Assembly (NCBI GenBank): GCA_964531105.1
Contig: CAZHFN010000004.1
Coordinates: forward strand, 16,210-80,209
Source of the DNA: UBA2256 sp964531105
GTDB lineage: Bacteria > Spirochaetota > Spirochaetia > Treponematales > Rectinemataceae
Length of the DNA: 64,000 nt
Direction: 5' to 3'
The position numbers and the translations under genes are program-made. The notes under the pieces are model-generated. The model was not told where the DNA came from and made no database searches. It saw only the letters and a program-made list of their open reading frames with translations. The number at the start of each line of letters is the position of its first letter. Positions within the stretch are counted from its first letter, which is position 1. Of the stretch, positions 9,779 to 19,412 are shown in pieces.

Positions 9779-11075
9779 TCAGGAATGTCCTTGCAGCCCT
9801 TCCGGAAGAGGAGGATTTCAAGAGGGTACAGCTGCGCGTCCGAGGCTCCAGGATCGAGAAAATCAGCGGTGANNNNNNNNNNNNNNNNNNNNNNNNNNNN
9901 NNNNNNNNNNNNNNNNNNNNNNNNNNNNNNNNNNNNNNNNNNNNNNNNNNNNNNNNNNNNNNNNNNNNNNNNTGGTGGACTACGGCTTTTTTGGAGGACT
10001 GCAGGGCATGGCCGATGAGGAAGAGATTGTCCAGACCGTGGAGGCCTTGGCCTCTGAGGTGCTGGGATTTAAATGCTATTTCATCTCTGGGATGGATAGC
10101 TTCCACGCCGTCTCGGAAGGCCAGTTTAAAGCGGCGATTCAAGCCTGCGACAAGGCAGGCCGTCCCCTTCTCCTCCATGCCGAGGATCCCGATATCATTG
10201 CCCAGGCCGAGGCCGCCTTACTCACATATAGGGAGACAGTCAGGGGGGATAAAGCCGAAAAAAAGGGGACAGGCCATAGCTGGCGGGACTACTACGCATC
10301 CAGGCCCATGGAAGCGGAGATTGCGGCCTGCGTCAAAGCCCTGAGCCTGGCTGCCGACAAGGCTCAAACCCTGCACATAGTCCATGTGGGAACCGCCAAA
10401 GCCGCGTCCCTGGCCAAGGCCGCCGGCGCCTCCTGCGAAACCTGCGCCCACTATCTGGCCTTCGATGAAGAAGACTTCTCCCGCCTGGGAGCTTCTCTCA
10501 AGACCGCTCCGCCAGTAAAGGAAGCCGCCCAGAAGGCCCTGCTATGGAGACATCTGACCGAAGGAACTATCGATTTTATTACCTCAGACCATGCGGGGGC
10601 TCCGGACTATGAAAAGTTCACCTCCGATCCCTTAAGATCCTACGGCGGGATTCCAGGCACCGGTACTCTCTTTCCCTACCTCTTGTCCGAAGGTCTCTTC
10701 GCGAAAAGAATGAAGCTTAGGGACTTTGTCCGGGCTGTGTCCGAAGGAGCAGCCCGACGCTATGGAATCGACGGAGCCAAGGGTAGCCTTAAACCTGGCA
10801 TGGATGCCGATTTCGTGCTGGTAGATCCAGATGCCACGAGTCTCCTGCAGGCCGATGACATGATGAGCAAAAGCCATATCAGCCCTTTCACAGGCATGAG
10901 GCTCGCCGGCCGAATCGCGGGCACCTTTGTGAGAGGATCCTGTGTGTATGCAACTCCCTGCCTGAGCGCCAAGGGATTAGTTTCTACTAACCGGACAAGG
11001 CCCGGGCAGTCCCAGGGATGGATTAACGCGAGCCCAGGAAGCGGCAAATTTCTACGATGGGGATATACACCATGA
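9772..11075 (+). CDS. hyuA: Hydantoinase/dihydropyrimidinase-like amidohydrolase (HyuA type), internal sequence missing
   Basis: This cyclic amidohydrolase opens hydantoin-like or dihydropyrimidine-like rings. In the urate-degradation gene set it acts on a ring intermediate. About 33 N-terminal residues precede a real gap. The following 366 residues include LLLHAEDPDIIAQAE, a second histidine segment (LHIVHVGTAKAASLA), ITSDHAG and the distal GMDADFVLVD of the amidohydrolase composite domain. The N-terminal HxH metal ligands fall inside the gap, which probably hides some 60-90 residues by comparison with relatives of about 460. The flanks are in different frames only because the N-run length is arbitrary. 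The gene overlaps its neighbours at both ends. Confidence 0.85.
9873..9972. other. Assembly gap of 100 N, true missing sequence within hyuA
   Basis: The bases on either side do not repeat one another. The encoded protein lacks the N-terminal metal-binding HxH segment. The real missing length is unknown and is probably more than 100 nt. Confidence 0.85.
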
Positions 11076-14000
11076 ATAAAGTGATGAAACCGAGCTCTCT
11101 TAGTTATCTGCTCGGCAGAATTTCCGGCGAGTACAAGGCCAAGGGCTCCATATTCGAAATACCTTCAGCCCTGTTTTTCCCGGTCTTTGAGCTGGAAGCC
11201 GAAAGCCCCGGCATGACTATAATGTCCGGAAGAGCCAGTATTCCCATTGGCCCGGCCGCCGGACCCCACACGCAGATCGCTCCCAACATCCTTTCGGCAT
11301 ACCTGGCCGGCTCCAGGGTTTTCGAACTCAAGACCGTGCAGATCAAGGATAGGCTTGAACTGGACAAGCCCTGCATCGATGCCCTGGACGAAGGGCACAA
11401 TGTGGAGTGGTCCACCGAGCTGAGCCTTGAAGAAGCCAGGAAAGAGTATCTCAACGCATGGATTCTAGTGAATCTGTTCGCATTCCTCTGGTCCAGGAAA
11501 CCCGGCGACTTTTTTTTCAATATGTCCGTCGGCTATAGCCTGGAAGGCATAAAAACCCAAAAAATGGACGGATTCATAGAAGGGATGCGCAGACCCGAGA
11601 CCTTTCCCTATTGGTCCCAGGCGATGGAAGAGCTAGAAGCCTTTATAAAAAGCCCTCCCTTTGCCCGGGCATTTGGAGAAGCGGCTGCGGAAAAGGCCAG
11701 ACAACTGGCAGCCCATATGCCCGTTCGGCCAGTTCACTCGGTAACGCTCTCTACCATGCACGGCTGCCCGCCTGCGGAAATCGAAGGCATAGGCAGGTAC
11801 TTGCTGCAGGAAAAGGGCTTCGACAGTTACATAAAACTCAATCCCACACTCTTGGGCTATGACAAGGCCCGTTCGATCCTGGATCGTTTGGGCTGGGAGA
11901 GAATCAAAGTTAAAAGGGAGAGCTTCGAGCAGGACCTGCAGATAGGCGACGCACTCCAACTCTGCAAAAATCTGGGGGCGGCGGCCAAGGAAAAAGGAAG
12001 ACGCTTCGGAATAAAGCTGTCCAATACCCTGGCCAACGAAAACGAGGGCGAAAGGCTGCCAGGAGGGGAGCGCTATATGTCGGGCAGAGCCTTATTCCCC
12101 CTTACCATACACCTGGCGGCCCAGCTCCAGTCCTCGCTGAGAGACCCCACCATGCGCTTCTCCTACTCAGGAGGCGTATCCGCCCTCAACGCCGGAGCCT
12201 TGATCAAGGCAGGGCTGGGTCCACTCACCCTGGCCACCGACATACTCAAGCCGGGTGGCTATCTTCGCTTGGCCCAGATTGCCCGGCTTGTGGCAGATGC
12301 CCTTCCCCTTCCCCTAGAGCAGGGTCAACAGGATCCAGGCGCCCTGGCAGCCCTGGCTGAAAAAACGCTGAACGCCCCTGAATACAAGGCCGACTGGAAG
12401 CAGGGACAAGCATCGATTCCCCTGAAGCTTCCCCTCTTCGACTGCTTCGCCGCGCCCTGCATCGCCGCCTGTCCGGTAGGGCAAAAAGTCCCCGCCTATA
12501 TCGACGCCATGAGTCGGGGCGAGGCTGATCAGGCTCTGGCCACCGTGCTTTCGGACAATCCTCTTCCTGCCATCACCGGAACTCTCTGTGACCATGTCTG
12601 TCAGGACCACTGCTCCAGGGTGGACTACGAAGGCTCTGTGCGCATAAGGGACGTGAAAAAATTGGCCGAGGCCTCGTCCTCGGTACAGGTTGGAGTACTC
12701 GACACCTTCGCTACCGATGCCGCAACTGCCCAGGCTTCCGGCCGAGAAACCGGAGCCCTGACCTTGCGTTCTAAGGTGGCGGTGATAGGCGCCGGGCCCG
12801 CCGGCCTGGCCTGCGCCTTCCACNNNNNNNNNNNNNNNNNNNNNNNNNNNNNNNNNNNNNNNNNNNNNNNNNNNNNNNNNNNNNNNNNNNNNNNNNNNNN
12901 NNNNNNNNNNNNNNNNNNNNNNNGTGAGGGCAGCCACCCGCATCGAGGGCGTGGAAAAAGTCCTCCTCTCCTACAGGCGCAGCAGGGCAGAAATGCCCGC
13001 TGACAAGGAAGAACTGGAGAACGCCCTTTGCGAAGCCGCCGCGTTAAATGCAAAGCTGTCGGAATCCAAACCTATAATGGAAATAGCTTCATCAGCACTG
13101 TTGGAACTGAGCCTTCCCGAAGGCGCAAGCCCGGGAAGGTTACGCTTGAGGAAAATGTACCTCGGCGAAAAGGATTCTTCGGGGCGGCGAAAACCCCTGC
13201 CTTCGGGTGAGAGCATGGATATTCCCTGCGATCTTCTTGTAAGCGCCATAGGAGAAACCCCTGATCTGGCTCTTCTAAAAAACCTGGGCTTTAAAAGCCA
13301 AGTCGGAAAACTTCCGGAGATCAATCCAGAAACCATGGCTACGGAAGTAGAAGGACTGTATATAGGCGGTGATGCACGACGAGGACCTTCTTCGATAATT
13401 GCTGCTGAGGCCGATGGAAGAGCGGCAGCGGCTTCAATTCTTGCAGGTATGGGCAAGATCCTCCCACTTCCAGACTATAAGGCTCCCGCTGTCCAGAAAG
13501 AAAAGCTATTGAAGCGGGGAGAACTGCTTTTTTCCCTCCATGCGGAAGACCCAGGATTTGCCGCCCGGGAAGCCGAGCGCTGCCTTTCCTGCGATTCAGC
13601 ATGCCTGCGCTGCGTGGAAGTCTGCCCCAACAGGGCCAATCTCTTTATTGAATCGCCAGGCCCCTTTCTTCAGTGGTCCCAGATACTCCACATGGACAGG
13701 TACTGCAATGAATGTGGCAACTGCGGCTTTTTCTGTCCCTATCAAGGCGATCCCTGCAAGGATAAGCCCACGCTTTTCGACAATGCTGACGAATTGAAAG
13801 CATCGCCCAATCCAGGCTTCGCCTTCGTCCTGGATTCCCTTCCCTCCCTTGTGCTGAGAGCCGAGGCAGGTGCTAAAGTCTTTAGTCTCGATTACTCGGG
13901 TTGGAACGGCAGTTCATCAATCCCCAAGGCGGCTGCCATGATCGCCCTTGCCCGGGAAGTCTACCGGAATCATTCCTATTTGCTGGAGAAGCGCTCATGA
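11072..14000 (+). CDS. ygfK: YgfK-like Fe-S flavoprotein (putative selenate-reductase-type subunit), internal sequence missing
   Basis: This large oxidoreductase matches E. coli YgfK in layout. A dihydroorotate/dihydropyrimidine-dehydrogenase-like barrel comes first (SIPIGPAAGPHTQI, STMHGCPPAEIEGI). Next is a GltD-type linker with Fe-S cysteines (PCIAACPVGQKVPAYI, CDHVCQDHC), then an FAD fold opening with AVIGAGPAGLACA. The C terminus is ferredoxin-like (CLRCVEVCPN, CNECGNCGFFCPYQGDPC). About 942 residues are visible, and relatives have about 1,030, so the gap likely hides around 90 residues. The start at 11072 overlaps the hyuA stop (ATGA). In the urate pathway it is thought to act as the reductive partner. 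Its exact reaction cannot be read from sequence. Confidence 0.9.
12824..12923. other. Assembly gap of 100 N, true missing sequence within ygfK
   Basis: The flanking bases do not overlap. The gap begins just after the FAD-binding GAGPAGLACA motif. Family length suggests about 270 missing nt, although the N run shows only 100. Confidence 0.8.
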
Positions 14001-15340
14001 TACTTTTTGAAAACCTCAGGCTCCTATCCTTCAATCCTCCGGAAGTATCAGGCCCTCTGGACCTCGCAGCGTGGGAACCCGGAGAGGGTGGGGAATCTTC
14101 TGGCCACATTGCCGCTATAGGAAAAAATCTAGCCCAGCTCTATCCCAAAGCCCAAAAGGCTGGCAGCGGCGGGTATCTATCCTGCGGCCTGGTCTGCGCC
14201 CACACTCATCTCTACTCAGCCCTCGCCCGGGGTATCACTACGGCTATCGAGCCTTCCAGCGACTTTGTCCAAATTCTCCAGCATCTCTGGTGGAGGCTGG
14301 ACAGAGCCATAGATTTTCCCATTCTCAGGGCTAGCGCCTCGGCAGGTTGCGCCGACGCCCTCTTCGCCGGCGTAACATCCCTGGTGGATCATCATGCGAG
14401 CCCCTCCTGCATCGACGGGAGCCTTTCGGTGATACGAGATGCGTATGAAAGCCTGGGCATCCGGGGAATTCTCTGCTACGAGACAACAGACAGAAATGGC
14501 AGGGAAGGCGCTCTTGCAGGAGTGCGGGAGAATATCCGCTTCGCCGAGGAGCTGGACAAAGGGCAATCGAAAACAAGCGCTTCATTAGTTCAAGCCGCTA
14601 TAGGAGGGCATGCGGGATTCACCCTGTCTGCGGAAAGCATGGAACTCCTGGCCGATGCCGCCCGCAGAACAAAGAGGGGCATCCACATTCACCTGGCTGA
14701 GGATAGATTCGATGCCACCGAGTCCCACAGCCGCTATGGCAAAGACCTTATAAGCAGACTGGATGAGCTGGGAGTATTGAACGAAAAAAGCATTATAGCC
14801 CATGGCCTCTGGCTTTCCAGCGCCGAGGTGGAGCTGATGAACAGGCGCAGGGCTTTCCTGGCTCACAACGCACGATCCAACATGAACAATGCGGTGGGGT
14901 ATAATAGCTTCCTCCATACCCAGGCCAATGTTGTACTGGGCACAGACGGCATGGGTGCCGATATGCTAGAGGAGTTAAAGTTTGCCGTATTCCGACACAG
15001 AGAGAGCACAGGCCCCTGGTGGCCTGGGGATTTTCTGAGCTGTCTGGACAGGGGTAATCGTCTCATGGAAACCTACATCGGCATAGGTTTCGGCCAGCTC
15101 AAGGTAGGCTACCCCGCCGACTTGGTTCACTGGGACTACGACCCGCCCACTCCACTGGAATCCGCCAACCTGGCGGGCCATCTGGCATTCGGTCTGAGCT
15201 CCAGATCGGTAAAAAGCGTAGCCGTCAATGGAGCGCTTAGAATAAAGGACAGAAAGCCCCTCTTCGATTATGAGGCTATTCAAGCCGAAGCGAGAGTGCA
15301 GGCATCACGACTATGGAAAAACATGGAAGGACTTCAATGA
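13997..15340 (+). CDS. ssnA: SsnA-like aminohydrolase (ATZ/TRZ family)
   Basis: This 447-residue metal-dependent amidohydrolase resembles SsnA. The first metal motif is LVCAHTHLYSALARG (near residue 70), followed by IHIHLAED, SIIAHGLWLS and LGTDGMGADM. The distal amidohydrolase domain closes with KVGYPADLVHWDY. The start at 13997 overlaps the ygfK stop by ATGA, as ssnA often accompanies ygfK. In the anaerobic urate gene set SsnA is thought to hydrolyse a linear or ring-opened nitrogenous intermediate. The precise substrate is inferred from context only. Confidence 0.88.
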   Translation: MILFENLRLLSFNPPEVSGPLDLAAWEPGEGGESSGHIAAIGKNLAQLYPKAQKAGSGGYLSCGLVCAHTHLYSALARGITTAIEPSSDFVQILQHLWWRLDRAIDFPILRASASAGCADALFAGVTSLVDHHASPSCIDGSLSVIRDAYESLGIRGILCYETTDRNGREGALAGVRENIRFAEELDKGQSKTSASLVQAAIGGHAGFTLSAESMELLADAARRTKRGIHIHLAEDRFDATESHSRYGKDLISRLDELGVLNEKSIIAHGLWLSSAEVELMNRRRAFLAHNARSNMNNAVGYNSFLHTQANVVLGTDGMGADMLEELKFAVFRHRESTGPWWPGDFLSCLDRGNRLMETYIGIGFGQLKVGYPADLVHWDYDPPTPLESANLAGHLAFGLSSRSVKSVAVNGALRIKDRKPLFDYEAIQAEARVQASRLWKNMEGLQ

Positions 15341-16548
15341 AAATTTCTAAAGCAATTCTTCAAAAAGCGGCCGAGTACAGGGATTACAGCGCCAGGACGC
15401 TGGGCACGATCATACAAGTGCCCGCCCACAGCGGCACCGAAGGTCCTCGAATAGAACTACTCAAGCGCCTTTGCCAGGAAGCGGGGATGGAAAATCTCAG
15501 GATAGACGGACTGGGATCCCTCATCGGCCAGATCGGCAATGGCGAGAAGAAGCTGGTGTTCGATGCACATATCGATACTGTGGGAATCGGTGATGAAAGC
15601 CAATGGAAAACCCCTCCTTTTTCGGGCATGATCGCCAACGGCCTCGTCCATGGCCGGGGCTCCACCGACCAGTTAGGCGGAGCTGCATCCATGATTAGCG
15701 CCGCACGAATACTCAAGGATTTAGCTTACAAGGGTGACTTCACGGTCTTCTTCACCTTTACCGTTATGGAAGAAGATTGTGATGGCCTATGCTGGAAGCA
15801 CCTTATTGAGGAAGAAGGCTTGGTGCCTGATTTCGTCGTATCCACGGAGCCCACATCCTGCAGGCTGTATAGGGGTCATCGGGGCCGTATGGAGATCCAG
15901 ATCGATATCAGGGGCCGCTCATGTCATGGTTCGGCGCCCGAGCGTGGAGACTCGGCGGCCTACAAGGCCGCCCGGGCAGCCCTGGCGATAGAAAAGCTTA
16001 ACAGCGAACTTAAGCCTGATGAGGATGAGTTTTTAGGCAAGGGTACCATTGTCGTTTCTCAAATCAAGGTTCAGGGACCCAGTCAGTGTGCCGTGCCCGA
16101 CCAGGCGATGCTCTATTGCGACAGGCGCCTGACCTGGGGCGAGAATGATGCGATCGCCATAGCCCAGGTTGAAAAAGTCCTGCGTGAAGCTGGAGTGGAC
16201 AGCTTCACGGTGAAGATGCCCGAGTACAGACAGCCGGCATATACTGGGAAAGTCTATGCCCAGGAACTCTACTTCCCCACCTGGAAAATAAGGGCCGATC
16301 ATCCTCTGGTGCGCGCCGGTGTGGAAGCCTATGGCGATCTTTATGGCAAGCCGCCTGTGGTGGACAAATGGACCTTCTCCACAAATTGCGTGGCCATCTG
16401 CGGTCGGCATCAGATTCCCTGCATAGGATTCGGGCCGGGCGATGAGGATCAGGCTCATGCGCCTAACGAGGTGAACAAGATAGACGACCTGGAGAAATGC
16501 ACGGCCTTCTATGCGGCCCTGCCCTATGCCCTGGAAAAGCGCTCATGA
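15337..16548 (+). CDS. ygeY: YgeY-like M20 family peptidase/deacylase
   Basis: This 403-residue zinc hydrolase of the M20/ArgE/DapE family has the same length as E. coli YgeY. Visible metal and catalytic motifs are KLVFDAHIDTVGIG, GRGSTDQLGGAASMI, FTVMEEDCDGL with the Glu-Glu pair, VVSTEPT and a late CIGFGPGDEDQAHAPNE. The start codon lies inside the ssnA stop (ATGA), and the stop overlaps the next start in the same way. In the ureide route it is expected to cleave an N-acyl or amide bond upstream of the carbamoyltransferase YgeW (31303-32517). This role is inferred from family and context. Confidence 0.9.
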   Translation: MKISKAILQKAAEYRDYSARTLGTIIQVPAHSGTEGPRIELLKRLCQEAGMENLRIDGLGSLIGQIGNGEKKLVFDAHIDTVGIGDESQWKTPPFSGMIANGLVHGRGSTDQLGGAASMISAARILKDLAYKGDFTVFFTFTVMEEDCDGLCWKHLIEEEGLVPDFVVSTEPTSCRLYRGHRGRMEIQIDIRGRSCHGSAPERGDSAAYKAARAALAIEKLNSELKPDEDEFLGKGTIVVSQIKVQGPSQCAVPDQAMLYCDRRLTWGENDAIAIAQVEKVLREAGVDSFTVKMPEYRQPAYTGKVYAQELYFPTWKIRADHPLVRAGVEAYGDLYGKPPVVDKWTFSTNCVAICGRHQIPCIGFGPGDEDQAHAPNEVNKIDDLEKCTAFYAALPYALEKRS

Positions 16549-17795
16549 GATGGTTCTATTCCTGCCCTTGTTGCGGAAAAACATATGACATAGCTCCCGG
16601 CACCTATCTCTGCCAGTCCTGTGCAGCGGGGCAGGAAGCTGATAAGCCTCTGGAAGGGGTTCTCGAGTGCTTATGGGAAGCTGAGGAAAAAGATCCCGAA
16701 TTTCAAAGCGCAAAAAATGGAAAAACCATCCCCCTACCGGTAGAGGCTACATACTTCCCTTCCATTCCTGTGGGCGACACTCCCCTCTGGGCGCCTGTGC
16801 GGCTCAGGAAGCTTCTGGATGCCCCGGGGCTCTTTCTCAAGGATGATACCTGCAATCCATCCGGCTCCTTCAAGGACAGGGCGAGCAATCTTGTAGCGGC
16901 CTTTGCCATCAGGCACGGTATTAAGGAGATAGCCCTGGCCTCCACAGGCAACGCTGCGTCCAGCATGGCGTGCATCGGCGCCGCGGCGGGCATACGCGTA
17001 AAGGTTTTCCTTCCCGCCGCGGCGCCTGCCGCCAAAAGGATTCAGGTTCTCCAATACGGTGCCCAACTCGTGGAGGTACAAGGAACCTACGACAAGGCCT
17101 TTGACGATTCTCTGGAATATTCTTCGAAAACAAAGGTTTTATCTCGCAATACAGCCTATAATCCCCTCACGATAGAAGGCAAAAAAACCGCTTCTTTCGA
17201 AATTGCAAAAGATTTGGGCACGTTGCGCGATACTAATGAAACCAGCAATGCTCTGAAAAGTTGCGCGACACAGAAAAATGACGGCGCACTCCCTAAAAGC
17301 AAGTATTGTTCTCCCGGCCATGTTTTTGTGCCCACCGGCGATGGAGTAATACTGTCAGGCATTATCAAGGGTTTCGAGGATATGCTGCGGTTGGGTTTGG
17401 TAAACACAATGCCCATTCTCTGGGCTTGTCAAGCGGAAGGCTCTTCTGCAATTGCGAGAGCGCTGAACACCGGACGATTCAATGCGATTCCTTCAAAAAC
17501 GTTGGCCGACTCCATTTCTGTGGATGTGCCGCGCAACGGTACTTTCGCCCTCGAAAAGATGAAGAAATACGGCAGCAAAGCAGTCACTGTAACAGACGAG
17601 GAAATACTGGAAAGCCAACACCTCCTTGCTTCGGGTAGCGGTCTCTTTGCCGAACCTTCCAGCGCCTGCGCTTTCGCCTCCTACCTCAAGGTAAAGAATG
17701 AAATCGAAAAGGAGGAAACTGTCGTTATCCTCCTCACCGGCTCAGGGCTCAAGGATATCGGACACGCAGCACTGGGTGTAGGAGCCCGGCTATAG
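16545..17795 (+). CDS. Threonine-synthase-like PLP enzyme, candidate substitute for YgeX
   Basis: This 416-residue fold-type II PLP enzyme has an N-terminal zinc ribbon (CPCCGKTYDIAPGTYLCQSC) like archaeal-type threonine synthases. The PLP lysine lies in NPSGSFKDRA (near residue 108), followed by STGNAASSMA and a C-terminal LLTGSGLKD. Between AKDLG and VFVPTGDG is an unusual stretch of about 30 residues (about nt 17218-17310) with lower GC than its surroundings. The gene is ATGA-coupled to ygeY, the usual neighbour of ygeX (2,3-diaminopropionate ammonia-lyase). A lyase on diaminopropionate or a similar amino acid is therefore as likely as threonine synthesis. No homoserine genes are nearby. 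Confidence 0.8.
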   Translation: MRWFYSCPCCGKTYDIAPGTYLCQSCAAGQEADKPLEGVLECLWEAEEKDPEFQSAKNGKTIPLPVEATYFPSIPVGDTPLWAPVRLRKLLDAPGLFLKDDTCNPSGSFKDRASNLVAAFAIRHGIKEIALASTGNAASSMACIGAAAGIRVKVFLPAAAPAAKRIQVLQYGAQLVEVQGTYDKAFDDSLEYSSKTKVLSRNTAYNPLTIEGKKTASFEIAKDLGTLRDTNETSNALKSCATQKNDGALPKSKYCSPGHVFVPTGDGVILSGIIKGFEDMLRLGLVNTMPILWACQAEGSSAIARALNTGRFNAIPSKTLADSISVDVPRNGTFALEKMKKYGSKAVTVTDEEILESQHLLASGSGLFAEPSSACAFASYLKVKNEIEKEETVVILLTGSGLKDIGHAALGVGARL

Positions 17796-17801
17796 AGCAA
17801 G

Positions 17802-18476
17802 TTAGTGGGTACAGTCGTGCCCGTGGTCTCCGTGACCAGAGCAGCCTTCGCCCGAATCCTTCAGCGTTCCCGCAGCAAAGGCTTCAGCGGCGGCCTTAGC
17901 TTGGCCTGAGGCACCCCGTAGAACCTTAATGCCCTGGGCCTGCAGCACCCGTACGGCGCCTTCGCCCATATTGCCTGCCACCAAATGAGTGACCCCTGAA
18001 CGGGCGAGCACCGCCGCAATGCCCGACTTGCAGCCGCAATCTTCGGGAGATGGCACAGCCTGCTCTTCCACAAGTCCACCTTTTTCGACTCTGTATATAA
18101 GGAATTCCTTGCAATGACCAAAATGCTCGTCCACAAGCCCATCCCGGGATGGCACCGCTATTTTCATGATTGAATCTCCTTGGGTAGTAAAGATTACCTC
18201 ACCCCCGTCTATCCTGAGGGCCTTTCCGTTCAATATGGCGTCAGCTACCTTACGCCTGGCTATTTCCACTATTCTTCCAAAGGTTTGTCGAGAAACGCCC
18301 ATGGATCTGGCCGCCGCTTCCTGGTACAGGCCTTCCAGGTCTGCCAGCCTCAGGGCTTCCGCTTCGTCGAATCCAAGGACTAATTCCTCCAGTTCCCTGG
18401 CGGGAATCCCTGCCGGCTTCATGAGACGTGGCATGAGGGCGGCGCCGAGGCGACGCTCGATAGGTGGGCGAGGCAT
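17802..18476 (-). CDS. DUF134 / NifX-like (dinitrogenase iron-molybdenum cofactor) fusion protein
   Basis: The 224-residue protein has two parts. Residues 1-100 are a DUF134 DNA-binding-like domain (MPRPPIERRLG start, ASRQTF-like helix-turn-helix region with GVSRQTFGRIVEIAR). Residues 103-205 are a NifX/NifB C-terminal-type domain (KIAVPSRDGLVDEHFGHCK, CGCKSGIAAVLA, GNMGEGAVRVL). The tail is rich in His, Cys and Asp and may bind metal. It lies 5 nt after the Mrp-type ATPase gene and converges on the threonine-synthase-like gene with only 6 nt between the stops. A part in metal-cluster handling or sensing is plausible. The target is unknown. Confidence 0.85.
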   Translation of the reverse strand: MPRPPIERRLGAALMPRLMKPAGIPARELEELVLGFDEAEALRLADLEGLYQEAAARSMGVSRQTFGRIVEIARRKVADAILNGKALRIDGGEVIFTTQGDSIMKIAVPSRDGLVDEHFGHCKEFLIYRVEKGGLVEEQAVPSPEDCGCKSGIAAVLARSGVTHLVAGNMGEGAVRVLQAQGIKVLRGASGQAKAAAEAFAAGTLKDSGEGCSGHGDHGHDCTH

Positions 18477-18481
18477 TGGCC

Positions 18482-19279
18482 TTACCTTTCATTGGCGGGC
18501 TTGAAGCTCGCCAGGGCTAGTTCCATCTCCGTCGCAATCTTGTCTGCATCTTTCCTGACCGCTTCCGAAAGAGCCGACCAGCGGATGCTTCTGGACTGGG
18601 CAACTTCCTTGCGCCAGGGTAATTCGGCCAGAACGGGTAAACCTATCCTCGCCCTTCCCCCTTCATTTCCATCGTCGAAGAGCTTAGTTTCCTCTCCGCA
18701 GTGGGGGCAGACAATGGTTCGCATATTCTCAACAATGCCTAAAACAGGAGCCTTGAGCATGGAAGCCATCTTTACCGATTTGCTCACGATCATGGAAACA
18801 TAGTCCTGAGGGGTTCCCACGACAATGATTCCTGAAAATGGAATGGTCTGCAAAGCAGTAAGGGCTACATCAGATGTGCCAGGAGGGAAGTCGATCACCA
18901 GGTAGTCCAGCTCTCCCCATTCGGAATCACCCCAGAACTGCTCTATAGCCTTACCCAGCAAGGGACCCCGCCAGATAACCGGTTCGTCTTCCTTTTCATT
19001 GAAAAGGTTGATGGAAAGAACTTTTATCCCTTCTTCGTTTATGACGGGAATAAGCTTGGAGCCGTCGGATTCAGCCCTGAAGGAGTCGATCCCCATGAGC
19101 CTGGGAATGCTGGGTCCGGTGATATCAGCATCCAGCATGCCTACCTTGAGGCCACGTGCGGACAAGGATTGGGCGAGAAGTACGGCCACAGTGGATTTTC
19201 CTACGCCACCCTTACCGCTCACCACGCCTATAACTCGCTTTATGCCCGGAATGGGCTTTTTTTCTGGAACAAGATCCAT
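18482..19279 (-). CDS. Mrp/NBP35-type P-loop ATPase (Fe-S cluster carrier)
   Basis: This 265-residue ParA-like ATPase has a deviant Walker A (GKGGVGKST, residues 22-30), LDADITGPSIPRLMG, LVIDFPPGTSD and the CPHC pair (near residue 195) that binds a bridging [4Fe-4S] cluster in Mrp/ApbC proteins. The family delivers Fe-S clusters to apo-enzymes in the cytosol. A clear AAGGAG lies 7 nt before the ATG. The next gene, 5 nt downstream, encodes the DUF134-NifX protein, a pairing common in anaerobes. Being beside several Fe-S/Mo enzymes suggests help with their maturation, which is an inference. Confidence 0.92.
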   Translation of the reverse strand: MDLVPEKKPIPGIKRVIGVVSGKGGVGKSTVAVLLAQSLSARGLKVGMLDADITGPSIPRLMGIDSFRAESDGSKLIPVINEEGIKVLSINLFNEKEDEPVIWRGPLLGKAIEQFWGDSEWGELDYLVIDFPPGTSDVALTALQTIPFSGIIVVGTPQDYVSMIVSKSVKMASMLKAPVLGIVENMRTIVCPHCGEETKLFDDGNEGGRARIGLPVLAELPWRKEVAQSRSIRWSALSEAVRKDADKIATEMELALASFKPANER

Positions 19280-19295
19280 GTCAGCACTCCTTATC

Positions 19296-19314
19296 AGGAA
19301 TTATTATCATTAGC
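19296..19314 (-). promoter_or_regulatory. Fur-box-like site between mrp-type and ZIP transporter genes
   Basis: On the minus strand GCTAATGATAATAATTCCT matches the 19-bp Fur consensus at 14 positions by eye. It lies in the 133-bp divergent region between an Fe-S carrier gene and a metal transporter gene, ending about 16 bp from the ATPase start. Binding is not demonstrated. AT-rich matches can arise by chance. Confidence 0.4.
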
Positions 19315-19412
19315 CCATAATCGCGCGTTCGCCCTCAGACTGTCAAGGATAGGACACTAGCTTGGAACGATTGGGCGTTTTCGGGTAGACTGTTCGAGGA
19401 GACTTATGCCTT

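Noticed and set aside
9772..10344. Continuous reading through the N-run in hyuA giving a separate small protein
   Set aside because: The frame after the gap does not encode hydantoinase sequence, whereas another frame does. The N-run length is arbitrary.
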